Source of the DNA: Rhodopseudomonas pseudopalustris
GTDB taxonomy: Bacteria > Pseudomonadota > Alphaproteobacteria > Rhizobiales > Xanthobacteraceae
DNA: 64,000 nt
Direction of reading: 5' to 3'
Assembly (NCBI RefSeq): GCF_900110435.1
Contig: NZ_FODT01000003.1
Span: 248,001 to 312,000 of the forward strand
Below, piece by piece: positions 7,385-16,228 of the stretch (positions are counted from its first letter, which is position 1; each line of letters opens with the position of its first letter). The position numbers and the translations under genes were made by a program. The notes below the pieces were generated by a model. It had not been told where the DNA came from and did not search any database. It worked only from the letters and a program-made list of their open reading frames with translations.

Positions 7385-8617
7385 TCAGCGGATCGTGACG
7401 GGCGCCGGCAGCGGCGCGACCATGGTTGGCTGGCTTCCAGGCACCGCGGACATCTGCGGCGGCTGCGACACCGGCGCGGCGGACGCCACCGGCTGCGGCT
7501 GCGCACTCGCGGTCGGCGTGGGCGGCGCGCCGCCCGGCAGCACCACAACGCGTGTGCCGACCTTGACCCGTTCAAACAGGTCGCTGACGTCGTCGTTCAG
7601 CATGCCGATGCAACCCGACGACACGAACTTGCCGATCGTCGAAGGCTGATTGGTGCCATGGATGCGATACACCGTGGAGCCGAGATACATCGCCCGCGCG
7701 CCCATCGGGTTGCCGGGGCCGCCCGCCATGAAGCGCGGCAGATAAGGCTGGCGTTCGATCATCTCGGCCGGCGGATGCCAATCCGGCCATTCCGCCTTGC
7801 GGCTGACCTTCTGCACGCCGTTCCAGGTGAATCCGTCGCGCCCGACACGGACGCCGTAACGCATCGCTCGGCCATTGCCGAGAACGTAATAAAGATACGT
7901 GTGGCTGGTATCGACAACGATGGTGCCGGCTGGCTCCTTGGTCTGGAACGCAACCTCCTGACGGCGCAGGTTCGGTGGCAGTTGGAAGCTCTGATCGGCC
8001 TCCGGCTGCTCTTCCGGCGGCAAGGCGGCCACCTGCAGCGGCCGGCCATCCGCGCCGAGCTGGGGCGCCAACGGCACCGAGCCGGTGGCCTGCTGCGGAA
8101 CACCGGGCTGTCCGGTGCCGACAACTTCGGGCGGACGCGGCGAACCATCGCCGCGGTTGGAATAGATCACCGATGGCGGACCTGCCGGGCGGCCGTAGCG
8201 CGGATCGTCGGGCGACAGCACCGGTCCCTGCGGCATGGGAGCGCGATCGGAATAGACCGGCGGAGCACCCATCGGACGGCCATAGCGCGGATCATCGGGC
8301 GACAGCACGGGGCCCTGCGGGGCCGGAGCGCGGTCCGAATAGACTGGCGGCGCGCCGATCGTGCGGCCATAGCGCGGATCGTCCGGCGTCATCACCGGGC
8401 CGGGCGGCGGCAGCGCCGCAGACGGCCCGGCCGAAGGACCATCTTCGTCGTCGAGATTATCGAAATCCGGCATTTCCGAGCCGCGGCGATAGTCGCCCGG
8501 CGTCGCCGTCGCATAGGAGCCCGGAGCGGAAGGATAGCTCTGCGCGTGCGCCAGGGAGGTTCCAGCCGAGATCGCCGCAACTGTCGCCAACAACGTCAAG
8601 ATTCGATTGTTCATCAT
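7385..8617 (-). CDS. L,D-transpeptidase (YkuD domain) with proline-rich repeat region
   Basis: Periplasmic enzyme expected to form 3-3 peptidoglycan cross-links or attach proteins to the wall. The 410-residue product has a signal peptide (MMNNRILTLLATVAAISAG...AHAQ). It has a long low-complexity region with three copies of a ~29-residue unit around GPVLSPDDPRYGRPMGAPP, and a C-terminal YkuD domain (~residues 225-365). The active site reads IHGTNQPSTIGKFVSSGCIG, with the catalytic Cys in SSGCIGM and the upstream His in IHGT. After the domain comes a Pro/Ala/Gln tail. Two adjacent ATGs (8617, 8614) could start it. Confidence 0.88.
   Translation of the reverse strand: MMNNRILTLLATVAAISAGTSLAHAQSYPSAPGSYATATPGDYRRGSEMPDFDNLDDEDGPSAGPSAALPPPGPVMTPDDPRYGRTIGAPPVYSDRAPAPQGPVLSPDDPRYGRPMGAPPVYSDRAPMPQGPVLSPDDPRYGRPAGPPSVIYSNRGDGSPRPPEVVGTGQPGVPQQATGSVPLAPQLGADGRPLQVAALPPEEQPEADQSFQLPPNLRRQEVAFQTKEPAGTIVVDTSHTYLYYVLGNGRAMRYGVRVGRDGFTWNGVQKVSRKAEWPDWHPPAEMIERQPYLPRFMAGGPGNPMGARAMYLGSTVYRIHGTNQPSTIGKFVSSGCIGMLNDDVSDLFERVKVGTRVVVLPGGAPPTPTASAQPQPVASAAPVSQPPQMSAVPGSQPTMVAPLPAPVTIR
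8160..8402 (-). repeat. Three in-frame repeats inside the L,D-transpeptidase gene
   Basis: The encoded units GPVMTPDDPRYGRTIGAPP, GPVLSPDDPRYGRPMGAPP and GPVLSPDDPRYGRPAGPPS follow each other with linkers VYSDRAPAPQ, VYSDRAPMPQ and VIYSNRG. The DNA period is about 87 bp. Such coding repeats can change copy number by slippage or recombination. Confidence 0.85.
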
Positions 8618-9100
8618 CGCCCGTTTATAAACCGAAGCCGAGACTGCATCGTTAACGGGCAGATGCCGCAGGATCACGGCGCATTCAAGACAAGTCCTGC
8701 ACAATCACGCCTAAATCGACGATATTCGAGGACTTGTGCTGCATTTGTCTCGCTTTCACAGGACAAGCCCAGACTTCTCAAGACGCCAACGCGGGGTGTT
8801 CCCTCGGTCAGATCAATTCCGCTGCGCCGGCCGAGGCGCGGGCCAATCAGCGCCGCGCTCCTTGCTCCGACATCGTCCGCTCCGACATCGTCTGTATCCG
8901 CAGCGCAACTGATCGCGCAACGCATCGACGGCTCCGAAAGTTTTCGCGCGGTACTGCGAATCCATTGCGCTATTCTCAACGAGCTCTGATTCGCAGCGCG
9001 CGTCGCGTTTTTGCCCGTCGAACAAAGCTCGTGTGATCGCCGCGTTGTTGTTGCTCAAAGGTCTTCGCGCACTCGCCGCCGAAGACGGAATGAACCCGAG
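8618..9100. other. Divergent intergenic region
   Basis: About 480 bp between the starts of the minus-strand L,D-transpeptidase gene and the plus-strand gene at 9101. It presumably carries both promoters. The only structure I see is a 15-bp tandem repeat at 8864-8893; no gene in it is supported. Confidence 0.5.
8864..8893. repeat. 15-bp tandem repeat
   Basis: GCTCCGACATCGTCC at 8864-8878 is followed by GCTCCGACATCGTCT at 8879-8893, differing only in the last base. Function unknown. Confidence 0.85.
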
Positions 9101-10051
9101 ATGCTTCCCGGAGTCCGGTTCCTGTTCGCGGCGGTTGCGCTTGCGGTGTCGATGCTGGTGTTTGGGCTTGGCGCCGCGGCGTTGCTGCGCGCAGCTCACG
9201 AACAATTCGCCAATGTCAGATCAATCCGGCCTGCACCGGTCTCGCTCGCCATACGACCGGTCGAACCGACAATGCCGACGCTGAGCATGTTGAGGGTCGA
9301 GCCGCCCGCGCCCGCGCCCGAACCGAAAATGCAGGACGGCGAGCCCATGGCGCAGCCGCCGTTGCAATCAGCGGATCTCAGCTCCGACAGACGTGTTGAC
9401 GCGCCTGAGGCAACGCTCGCGGAGGCGAACAGCGCTGAGCCGAAGCTGGTGGCGGAAACGGCCCCTGAAGTGAAATCCACCGAGCCTAAAGCGGCCGAGC
9501 CGAGCGAGACGCCAGATGCCAGGCCGCAGCCCGCTCCGGCGCTGAAGTCGGAAGCGCCTCCATCCTCGATCAGTCCCGCCGTCGCCGAGACCGCAACCAC
9601 GCCCGGGCCCGCCAAGTCGGACGCCCAAACGATGGAAATCGCAAAGCCGGACGGGACGAAAGCCGACGCGTCGACCCCGGAGCGGATGCCGACCGGCCAG
9701 TCCCCGGCGGGGCCAACCTCAGACCCGCCAAAACCGGAGCAGGGCAACAGTGCGAACGCAGCGCCCGAGCCCGTGACTGAGGTCGCGGCGCTGACCGGCC
9801 CGATCCCGACGCCGAAGCCCAATCCGCGCGCGCGCGCCAAAATCGTGGCGCCCGCCGGCGACCAACCGGTCGCACCCGATGCAGCGGCAGCCACGGATCA
9901 GGCCGCCAAGCCGAACGGTTCAGAAGCGACCGCGTCGGTCAGTGAGACAGCGCCGAAAGCGGAACGTCCGTCCGTCGAGAAGCCAAAGGTCACCAAGCGG
10001 ACGCAAGCGAAGCGCAAGGGCAAGCGCCGCCGTCAGGTCGAAGCGCAGTAG
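9101..10051 (+). CDS. Membrane-anchored Pro/Ala/Glu-rich protein of unknown function
   Basis: A 316-residue protein with one N-terminal hydrophobic helix (MLPGVRFLFAAVALAVSMLV, residues ~5-28), then about 260 residues of Pro/Ala/Glu/Lys-rich low complexity, and a strongly basic tail (KRTQAKRKGKRRRQVEAQ). No folded domain is recognised. The design suggests an inner-membrane anchor with a flexible periplasmic arm whose basic end could touch peptidoglycan or another polyanion; this is inference. A weak ACGGA lies about 12 nt before ATG 9101; the open frame extends 30 codons upstream without better support. Confidence 0.65.
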   Translation: MLPGVRFLFAAVALAVSMLVFGLGAAALLRAAHEQFANVRSIRPAPVSLAIRPVEPTMPTLSMLRVEPPAPAPEPKMQDGEPMAQPPLQSADLSSDRRVDAPEATLAEANSAEPKLVAETAPEVKSTEPKAAEPSETPDARPQPAPALKSEAPPSSISPAVAETATTPGPAKSDAQTMEIAKPDGTKADASTPERMPTGQSPAGPTSDPPKPEQGNSANAAPEPVTEVAALTGPIPTPKPNPRARAKIVAPAGDQPVAPDAAAATDQAAKPNGSEATASVSETAPKAERPSVEKPKVTKRTQAKRKGKRRRQVEAQ

Positions 10052-10108
10052 CGGCGGCCGGTTTCGACGCCCTTACCGCTCCGGTTGCACCCGACCTGAA
10101 GGACTGGC

Positions 10109-10966
10109 TTACGCCGGGCCGGTCGCGACCGGCGGGCCGTCCTGCATCCCCCATTCCGACCATGAGCCGTCATACAGCGCGGTGCGACGGACGCCGAGGC
10201 GATACAGCGCCAGGGTCAGCACCAGCGCAGACACGCCGGAGCCGCAGCTCGTGACGATCGGACGATCGAGATCGACGCCGGCTCGGGCGAAGGCTTCACG
10301 CAACGCGTCGCGCGATTTCATCAAGCCGGTCGCGGCGTCGAACAGCTCGTTGTACGGCAGGTTGCGGCTGCCGGGGATGTGCCCCGCACGCAAGCCGAGG
10401 CGCGGCTCCGGGACACGCCCCTCGAAACGGTCGGCGGCGCGGGCGTCGATCACCTGCTCGGCGCCGTTATCGAGATTGGCGACCAGCTGGTACTTGCTGC
10501 GCAGGTAGTTCGGGTCGAGCTTCGCGGTGAAAGAGCCGGGCTTCGGCGACGGCTTGCCGGACTCGATCGGCCGGCCTTCCGCCTGCCACTTCTTCAAGCC
10601 GCCTTCGAGGATACGGACATTGTGGTGGCCAAACGACAAGAACATCCACCACGCCCGGGGCGCCGCGACCCAGCCGCCGGCATCGTAGACGACCACGGTG
10701 TCGCCGGAGGAAACACCCATCGCCGCGACGTCGCCCGCGAACTGCGCGGCGTCCGGATACATATGCGGCCGCGTATCGGTTCGATCGCAGACCTCCTCGA
10801 CGTCGAAATACACCGCGCCGGGAATATGCGCCGCGAGATAGTCTTCGCTAGGCCGCGGTATGACGCCCGGCATCTTGAACGATGCGTCGAGGAGCTTGAC
10901 CTGCGGATCGCCCAGATGGGCAGCGAGCCATTCCGTGGAAACCAGCGGGTCGTCGGTGGCGGTCAT
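10109..10966 (-). CDS. sseA: 3-mercaptopyruvate sulfurtransferase
   Basis: Transfers sulfur from 3-mercaptopyruvate to thiol acceptors or cyanide. The 285-residue protein has two rhodanese domains (residues ~8-125 and ~160-280). The active-site loop CGSGVSA holds Cys241, the sequence type that distinguishes mercaptopyruvate sulfurtransferases from thiosulfate rhodaneses (CRKGVT). ATG 10966 is preceded by GGAGA, and MTATDDPLVSTEWLAAHL is a typical N-terminus. It lies 113 bp downstream of a single-domain rhodanese gene on the same strand. Confidence 0.93.
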   Translation of the reverse strand: MTATDDPLVSTEWLAAHLGDPQVKLLDASFKMPGVIPRPSEDYLAAHIPGAVYFDVEEVCDRTDTRPHMYPDAAQFAGDVAAMGVSSGDTVVVYDAGGWVAAPRAWWMFLSFGHHNVRILEGGLKKWQAEGRPIESGKPSPKPGSFTAKLDPNYLRSKYQLVANLDNGAEQVIDARAADRFEGRVPEPRLGLRAGHIPGSRNLPYNELFDAATGLMKSRDALREAFARAGVDLDRPIVTSCGSGVSALVLTLALYRLGVRRTALYDGSWSEWGMQDGPPVATGPA

Positions 10967-11079
10967 CGGGTTGTCTCCGGCGCAGCCGAATGAACGGCGG
11001 GGACGCCGGAACCGGTCCGGCAGGCCATCGTCATTGAGAAAACCGCGGCGCTGGTCAAGTGCGCACGCCTTGTTACGGA

Positions 11080-11502
11080 TCAGCCTTTCGGCTTCTTCGG
11101 CTGCCAGGCCTCGACTGGACCGCCGGCGTCGCGCCAGGCGGCGAAGCCGCCTTCGATATGCGCGACCGGCTTCAGCCCCATGTCCTGCGCGGTCTTGGCC
11201 GCCAGCGCCGAGCGCAGCCCGCCGGCGCAATAGAACACGAAAGTCTTGTCGTCCTGAAAGATCGGCTTGGCGTAGGGACTCTGCGGATCGATCCAGAACT
11301 CCAACATGCCGCGGGTGCAAGCGAACGAGCCGGGGATTCTGCCATCACGCTCGATTTCGCGCGGGTCGCGGATGTCGACGATCACCACGTCGCCGGAGCC
11401 CGCCTGTTGAAGCGCGATCGCGTCGGCGGTGCTCAGGGTCTCGATCGTCGCGTTGGCTTCGTCGAGCAGCGCCTTGATCCCACGGGTGATGGTCTGCGGC
11501 AT
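11080..11502 (-). CDS. Single-domain rhodanese-like protein
   Basis: Cytosolic 140-residue protein with one rhodanese domain (residues ~20-135). The CDIRDP-type acidic loop is present as VDIRDPREIERDGRIPGS, and the active-site loop begins YCAGGLRSA with Cys92. Probably a sulfur carrier or thiosulfate sulfurtransferase; substrate unknown. It lies 46 bp downstream of the VWA gene and 113 bp upstream of sseA, all on the minus strand, so the three may be cotranscribed. Confidence 0.88.
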   Translation of the reverse strand: MPQTITRGIKALLDEANATIETLSTADAIALQQAGSGDVVIVDIRDPREIERDGRIPGSFACTRGMLEFWIDPQSPYAKPIFQDDKTFVFYCAGGLRSALAAKTAQDMGLKPVAHIEGGFAAWRDAGGPVEAWQPKKPKG

Positions 11503-11548
11503 TCCCTTGATTCCCTGATGCTACTTGTTCGTCGAAAGCATGCGCAGG

Positions 11549-12724
11549 CTAGCGGACCAGTTCCCGCATCGCGCCTTCCAATCCTTCGAGCGTGAGCGGA
11601 AACATCCTTTCCGAAAACAGCCGGCGAATGATCGTCGTGGACTCCGAGTAGTCCCAATGCCGCTGCGCCACCGGGTTGAGCCACACCGCATGCGGGTAAG
11701 TACGCAGCACGCGATCGAGCCAGACCGAGCCGGCCTCCTCGTTGACGTGCTCCACAGACCCGCCGGGGACCATGATCTCGTAAGGCGACATCGACGCGTC
11801 GCCGACGAGCACGATCTTGTAGTCGTGCGGAAACTTGTGCAGCACGTCCCAGGTCGGCGTGCGGTCGGTGAAGCGCCGCTTGTTCTGCTTCCATACGCCT
11901 TCGTAGAGGCAATTGTGGAAGTAGAAATATTCCATGTGCTTGAATTCGGTCTTCGCCGCCGAGAACAGTTCCTCGACCTGGGCGATATGCGAATCCATCG
12001 AGCCGCCGATATCGAAAAACACCAGAACCTTGACGGCGTTGCGCCGCTCCGGTCGCATATGGACGTCAAGATAGCCGTGATTGGCGGTCTCGCGGATCGT
12101 GGTGTCGAGATCGAGTTCGTCCGGCGCACCGGTGCGCGCAAACTTGCGTAGACGACGGAGGGCAACCTTGATGTTGCGGATGCCGAGTTCGACATTGCCG
12201 TCGAGATCCTTGAACTCCCGCTTGTCCCAGACCTTCACCGCGCGCTGGTGGCGGCTCTTCTCCTGGCCGATCCGAACGCCTTCAGGATTATAGCCCTCGG
12301 CGCCGAACGGCGAGGTTCCGGCCGTGCCGATCCACTTGTTGCCGCCCTGGTGCCGCTTCTTCTGCTCCTTCAGGCGCTCGCGCAGCGTCTCCATGAGCTT
12401 GTCCCAGCCCATCGCCTCGATCTGCTTCTTCTCCTCCTCGGTGAGATACTTCTCGGCGAGCTTCTTGAGCCATTCCGCCGGAATATCGGCCTTCTCCATC
12501 GCGTCCAGCAGGCTTTCCAGCCCCTTGAAAACGCTGCCGAACACCCGGTCGAACTTGTCGAGGTTGCGCTCGTCCTTCACCAGCGCGGCACGCGACAGAT
12601 AGTAGAAATTCTCGACGCTCTGATCGGCGAGGTCGGCGTCGAGCGCCTCCATCAGCGTCAGATATTCGCGAAGTGTGACCGGGACCTGTGCGTCGCGCAG
12701 CGACGTGAAGAACTGAAGGAACAT
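11549..12724 (-). CDS. CoxE-like VWA-domain protein
   Basis: A 391-residue cytosolic protein beginning MFLQFFTSLRDAQVPVTLRE, the hallmark of CoxE-like proteins that pair with MoxR AAA+ ATPases as metal-insertion or assembly chaperones. The central and C-terminal VWA fold carries a MIDAS-type motif VFFDIGGSMDSH (~residues 240-250). The middle portion (KKLAEKYLTEEEKKQIEAM) is highly charged. A MoxR gene lies 2.6 kb away on the opposite strand, separated by two unrelated genes. Targets of the pair are unknown here. Confidence 0.85.
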   Translation of the reverse strand: MFLQFFTSLRDAQVPVTLREYLTLMEALDADLADQSVENFYYLSRAALVKDERNLDKFDRVFGSVFKGLESLLDAMEKADIPAEWLKKLAEKYLTEEEKKQIEAMGWDKLMETLRERLKEQKKRHQGGNKWIGTAGTSPFGAEGYNPEGVRIGQEKSRHQRAVKVWDKREFKDLDGNVELGIRNIKVALRRLRKFARTGAPDELDLDTTIRETANHGYLDVHMRPERRNAVKVLVFFDIGGSMDSHIAQVEELFSAAKTEFKHMEYFYFHNCLYEGVWKQNKRRFTDRTPTWDVLHKFPHDYKIVLVGDASMSPYEIMVPGGSVEHVNEEAGSVWLDRVLRTYPHAVWLNPVAQRHWDYSESTTIIRRLFSERMFPLTLEGLEGAMRELVR

Positions 12725-12890
12725 GCCCGACAGATTGCCCGACCCGTTGCCCCCGTCAAGAGCGGAAACCGCCTCGTTCGCACCTGCGAGATCCCCGGCG
12801 CGACGGAACCATGCAAATCTGCCAGCCTGTTATCGGTCGGTAAAACAATTCAACGCAATATCAAGACTCGACCTCAGGCCCGCACGCAAG

Positions 12891-14825
12891 ATGACAGCCA
12901 AAACACCCTCCGCACCGAGCCTGATTGGACGCCTGTCCACGCCGTCGCTGATCGTCACGATGTTCCTGCTGGGTATGAGCGCCTGCGTGCTCGGATTGGT
13001 GGTCTGGAAGGCGTATGACGCGCGCCGCATCGCATTGGTGCAGAGCGAAACGGAAATCCGAAACCTCGTGCGATCCCTGACGGAGCACGCGTCGCATACG
13101 ATTCAGTCCGTCGATGTCGTCGTCGACGATCTCGTGGCGCTGTTGCGGTTTCGCGGCACGCCGACCACCGTTTTCAACGATCGGCTGCGTGAGATCGTCG
13201 ACAATCTCCCACACCTGAGACGATTGGCGGTTCTGGACGAACGGGGCGATTTGCGGTTCGCCTCGATAGCGCAAGTCCCGCACATCAACTATGCCGATCG
13301 CAGCTACTTCAATCACCACCGCGACAATCCGCATCGCGAGCTGTTGATCACCGGCCCGCTCCTGCCCCGAACCTCCAGCCAGCCAGTGATCGCTCTGACG
13401 CGGCGCATCGAGACGCCCGAGGGACAATTCGCCGGCGTCGTGGTCGCGACGATCGAGAGCGACTATTTTCTCGAATTTTACAAGATGTTCAAACTCGGCA
13501 CCAATGGCAGCATCAATCTGATCAATGGCGACGGCAACGTGCTGATCCGGTGGCCGGCGCTGTCGACTCAGGTGCGGGACCTGTCCAGGGGCAATCTGTT
13601 TCAGAAACGGCTCAAGGACAGCCCGACCGGATATCATCGCATCGTTTCGCCGTTCGATGGCCTCGTCAAATACTACGCTTACGAGAAGAGTGGCCGCTAC
13701 CCGTTGATCGTCACGGTGTCGCGTAGCGAGGCTTCGGTTCTGTCCGGCTGGTACGAGGAGCTACGTTCCGATATCCTGGTCGCGATCGCGCTGCTCGCCT
13801 GCATCGTGCTGCTGGCGACCCTGCTCGGCAGCCAGTTGCGCTATCGCCAACGCGTCGAAAACATCCTGCGCGAGCGTGAGGCGCGCTTCCGCCTGATCGA
13901 CGCCAACATCGCCGACGTCGTGCTGCTTCTCGACAACAAGGGCGTGCTGGTCTTCGTGTCGCAATCCAGCAAAGCCGTGCTCGGCTTCACGCCCGAGCAA
14001 CTGATCGGCCAGTCCTGCTTCGATCTGGTGCATCCCGACGACGCAAGCTCTCTGCGTTTGCACAATCTCCAACTTGACCAACCATCAGGGAGCGAACGTC
14101 GCGAGTTCCGTCTGGTGCGCCCCGACGGCACTATGATCTGGCTCGAGGCGAATTTCAGGTTTACCAAAAGCGAGCGGACCCGGCGGTGCGACATCGTCTG
14201 CACGCTGCGCGACGTCACCCAGCGCAAGCGGATGGAGGACGAAGTCGAGGCGCTCAATTTCCGTCTGGCAGAAATGGCCAAAACCGATGGTCTCACAGGG
14301 CTACCCAATCGCCGTTCGCTCGACGACTTCATCAACAACGTTTTCGCCACCCATGCAGATCTCGCGGTGCTGATGATCGACATCGACTATTTCAAGGGGC
14401 TCAACGACTGCCTCGGCCATCAGGCGGGCGACGAAGGACTTCGGCAGATCGGCAAGCTGCTGGGCGACGTCGTCGCCAACACCGGCGGCCTCGCAGCTCG
14501 CTACGGCGGCGAGGAGTTCGCCGTTATCCTGCCTGGATCCGACGCCAAAGCCGCGATGGCGCTGGCGGAGACCGCGCGGATCAAGATCCGCGACTTGGCC
14601 CTCGCCAATCCCGCCGCGCCGAACCAACGCCTCACCGTGAGCATCGGAGTCGCCAGCCGGACCGCAGCAACCCCCGACGCGAGCACGCTGTTTCGCGAAG
14701 CCGACATTGCGCTCTACGAAGCCAAGCGCCGCAGTCGCGACTGCAGCGTGGCGGCGCCTGTCTATCTCGGCGATGCCGGGTCGCTGGTCCCGGAGGTTGA
14801 GGCCAGGAGCGGCACACCGGCCTGA
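12891..14825 (+). CDS. Membrane-bound Cache-PAS-GGDEF diguanylate cyclase
   Basis: Predicted sensor that makes cyclic di-GMP. The 644-residue protein has TM1 (~18-40), an extracytoplasmic double-Cache-like sensor (~45-285), TM2 (~291-314), a PAS domain (~328-445) and a GGDEF domain (~460-625). The catalytic loop is ARYGGEEFAVILPG (GGEEF, ~538-542), an active-type signature, and LTGLPNRR precedes it. The product-inhibition I-site (RxxD) expected just upstream is replaced by NTGG, so feedback control may be absent. Start chosen at MTAKTPSAP; the frame is open 56 codons upstream. Confidence 0.9.
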   Translation: MTAKTPSAPSLIGRLSTPSLIVTMFLLGMSACVLGLVVWKAYDARRIALVQSETEIRNLVRSLTEHASHTIQSVDVVVDDLVALLRFRGTPTTVFNDRLREIVDNLPHLRRLAVLDERGDLRFASIAQVPHINYADRSYFNHHRDNPHRELLITGPLLPRTSSQPVIALTRRIETPEGQFAGVVVATIESDYFLEFYKMFKLGTNGSINLINGDGNVLIRWPALSTQVRDLSRGNLFQKRLKDSPTGYHRIVSPFDGLVKYYAYEKSGRYPLIVTVSRSEASVLSGWYEELRSDILVAIALLACIVLLATLLGSQLRYRQRVENILREREARFRLIDANIADVVLLLDNKGVLVFVSQSSKAVLGFTPEQLIGQSCFDLVHPDDASSLRLHNLQLDQPSGSERREFRLVRPDGTMIWLEANFRFTKSERTRRCDIVCTLRDVTQRKRMEDEVEALNFRLAEMAKTDGLTGLPNRRSLDDFINNVFATHADLAVLMIDIDYFKGLNDCLGHQAGDEGLRQIGKLLGDVVANTGGLAARYGGEEFAVILPGSDAKAAMALAETARIKIRDLALANPAAPNQRLTVSIGVASRTAATPDASTLFREADIALYEAKRRSRDCSVAAPVYLGDAGSLVPEVEARSGTPA

Positions 14826-14927
14826 CCCCACTTCTGCGAGTTCCACCGCCTAGACCTCACGGGTTTTTGCACTACACTGCGGTGCCGAACCACAACAGGC
14901 AGGTTGGACGGAATTAAGAGGGGCGTC

Positions 14928-15182
14928 ATGGGGATCGATTCCATTATCGTTTGGCTGCTGGTCGGCGCGATCGCCGGCTGGCTCGCAGGCTTGCTCGTTC
15001 GCGGCGGCGGCTTCGGCCTAATCGGCAACATCGCCATCGGCATCGTCGGTGCAGTTGTCGCGGGCTGGCTGCTGCCGTTCCTCGGCGTCAATCTCGGCGC
15101 CGGCATCTTTCGCGCGATCATCAACTCGGCGATCGGCGCGGTGATCGTGCTGGTGCTGCTGGCCATGATCCGCAGAGCCTGA
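14928..15182 (+). CDS. GlsB/YeaQ/YmgE family small membrane protein
   Basis: An 84-residue integral membrane protein (often annotated transglycosylase-associated). It starts MGIDSIIVWLLVGAIAGWLAG with three hydrophobic glycine-rich helices (IGNIAIGIVGAVVAGWLL; AIINSAIGAVIVLVLLAM). ATG 14928 follows AAGAGGGG (14916-14922). Members are commonly stress-induced; molecular role unknown. It stands between the GGDEF gene and moxR on the same strand. Confidence 0.88.
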   Translation: MGIDSIIVWLLVGAIAGWLAGLLVRGGGFGLIGNIAIGIVGAVVAGWLLPFLGVNLGAGIFRAIINSAIGAVIVLVLLAMIRRA

Positions 15183-15286
15183 TACGCAGGAACACAGCGA
15201 TGTGCGGCCGCCGTCTGCGGCCGCGCGCTCACGATAAAAGCAACAAGAATGGCGCGCGCGCCTGATCACGGACGAGGCAGAAACGC

Positions 15287-16129
15287 ATGAAGTTTACCGG
15301 CACCAAGGACTACGTGGCGACCGACGATCTCAAGGTCGCCGTCAATGCGGCGATCGTACTCGAGCGGCCGCTCTTGGTGAAAGGCGAACCCGGCACCGGC
15401 AAGACCGTGCTGGCCGAGGAAGTCGCCAAGGCGCTCGATGCCCCGCTGCTGACCTGGCACATCAAGTCGACCACCAAGGCGCAGCAGGGGCTGTACGAAT
15501 ACGACGCCGTGTCACGGCTGCGCGACAGCCAGCTCGGCGATCCGCGCGTCTCCGACATTTCCAACTACATCAGGCGCGGCAAGCTCTGGGAAGCGTTCAC
15601 CCACGGCCAGCGCCCGGTGCTTTTGATCGACGAGATCGACAAGGCCGACATCGAATTCCCGAACGACCTTTTGCTCGAACTCGACCGCATGGAATTTCAC
15701 GTCTACGAGACCGGCGAGACCATCAAGGCCGAGAAGCGCCCGATCGTGATGATCACCTCGAACAACGAGAAGGAGCTACCCGACGCGTTCCTGCGCCGTT
15801 GCTTCTTCCACTATATCAAGTTTCCCGACGCCGACACCATGCAGCAGATCGTCGACGTCCACTTCCCCGGTATCAAGCAGCGGCTGGTGCAGGAGGCGCT
15901 CAAGATCTTCTTCGAAGTGCGCGACGTTCCGGGCTTGAAGAAGAAACCTTCGACCTCGGAGCTGCTCGATTGGCTCAAGCTCCTGCTCAACGAGGACATG
16001 AGTCCGGAGACGCTGCGCGAACGCGACCCGCGCAAGCTGATCCCGCCGCTGCACGGCGCGCTGCTCAAGAACGAACAGGATGTCCACCTGTTCGAGCGGC
16101 TGGCGTTCCTCAGCCGCCGCGAGGTGTGA
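15287..16129 (+). CDS. MoxR-type AAA+ ATPase
   Basis: A 280-residue AAA+ ATPase of the MoxR/CoxD group that usually works with a VWA protein to remodel or activate enzymes. Walker A is GEPGTGKTVLAEE (~residues 35-47), Walker B is VLLIDEIDKAD, and sensor 1 lies in VMITSNNEKELPDAFLRRC. The likely partner is the CoxE-like VWA protein encoded at 11549-12724. ATG 15287 gives the usual N-terminus MKFTGTKDYVATDDLK. Confidence 0.92.
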   Translation: MKFTGTKDYVATDDLKVAVNAAIVLERPLLVKGEPGTGKTVLAEEVAKALDAPLLTWHIKSTTKAQQGLYEYDAVSRLRDSQLGDPRVSDISNYIRRGKLWEAFTHGQRPVLLIDEIDKADIEFPNDLLLELDRMEFHVYETGETIKAEKRPIVMITSNNEKELPDAFLRRCFFHYIKFPDADTMQQIVDVHFPGIKQRLVQEALKIFFEVRDVPGLKKKPSTSELLDWLKLLLNEDMSPETLRERDPRKLIPPLHGALLKNEQDVHLFERLAFLSRREV

Positions 16130-16137
16130 GGCCGGCG

Positions 16138-16168
16138 GGTGCGGGTTCCGGTGATCGATACCCGCACC
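16138..16168. terminator. Hairpin after moxR
   Basis: GGTGCGGGT (16138-16146) pairs with ACCCGCACC (16160-16168) around a 13-nt loop, just downstream of moxR and before the convergent gene ending at 16229. No T-run follows, so terminator function is only plausible. Confidence 0.4.
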
Positions 16169-16228
16169 GGGCCGATCAACTCGGCATCCGGGTGGGGTGA
16201 TGGATCGGGCCGGGCGTGAACGCTGCGC

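Noticed and set aside
7658-8989. Plus-strand frame of 443 codons opposite the L,D-transpeptidase
   Set aside because: Mirror of the repeat-containing transpeptidase gene; Arg-rich with no domain.
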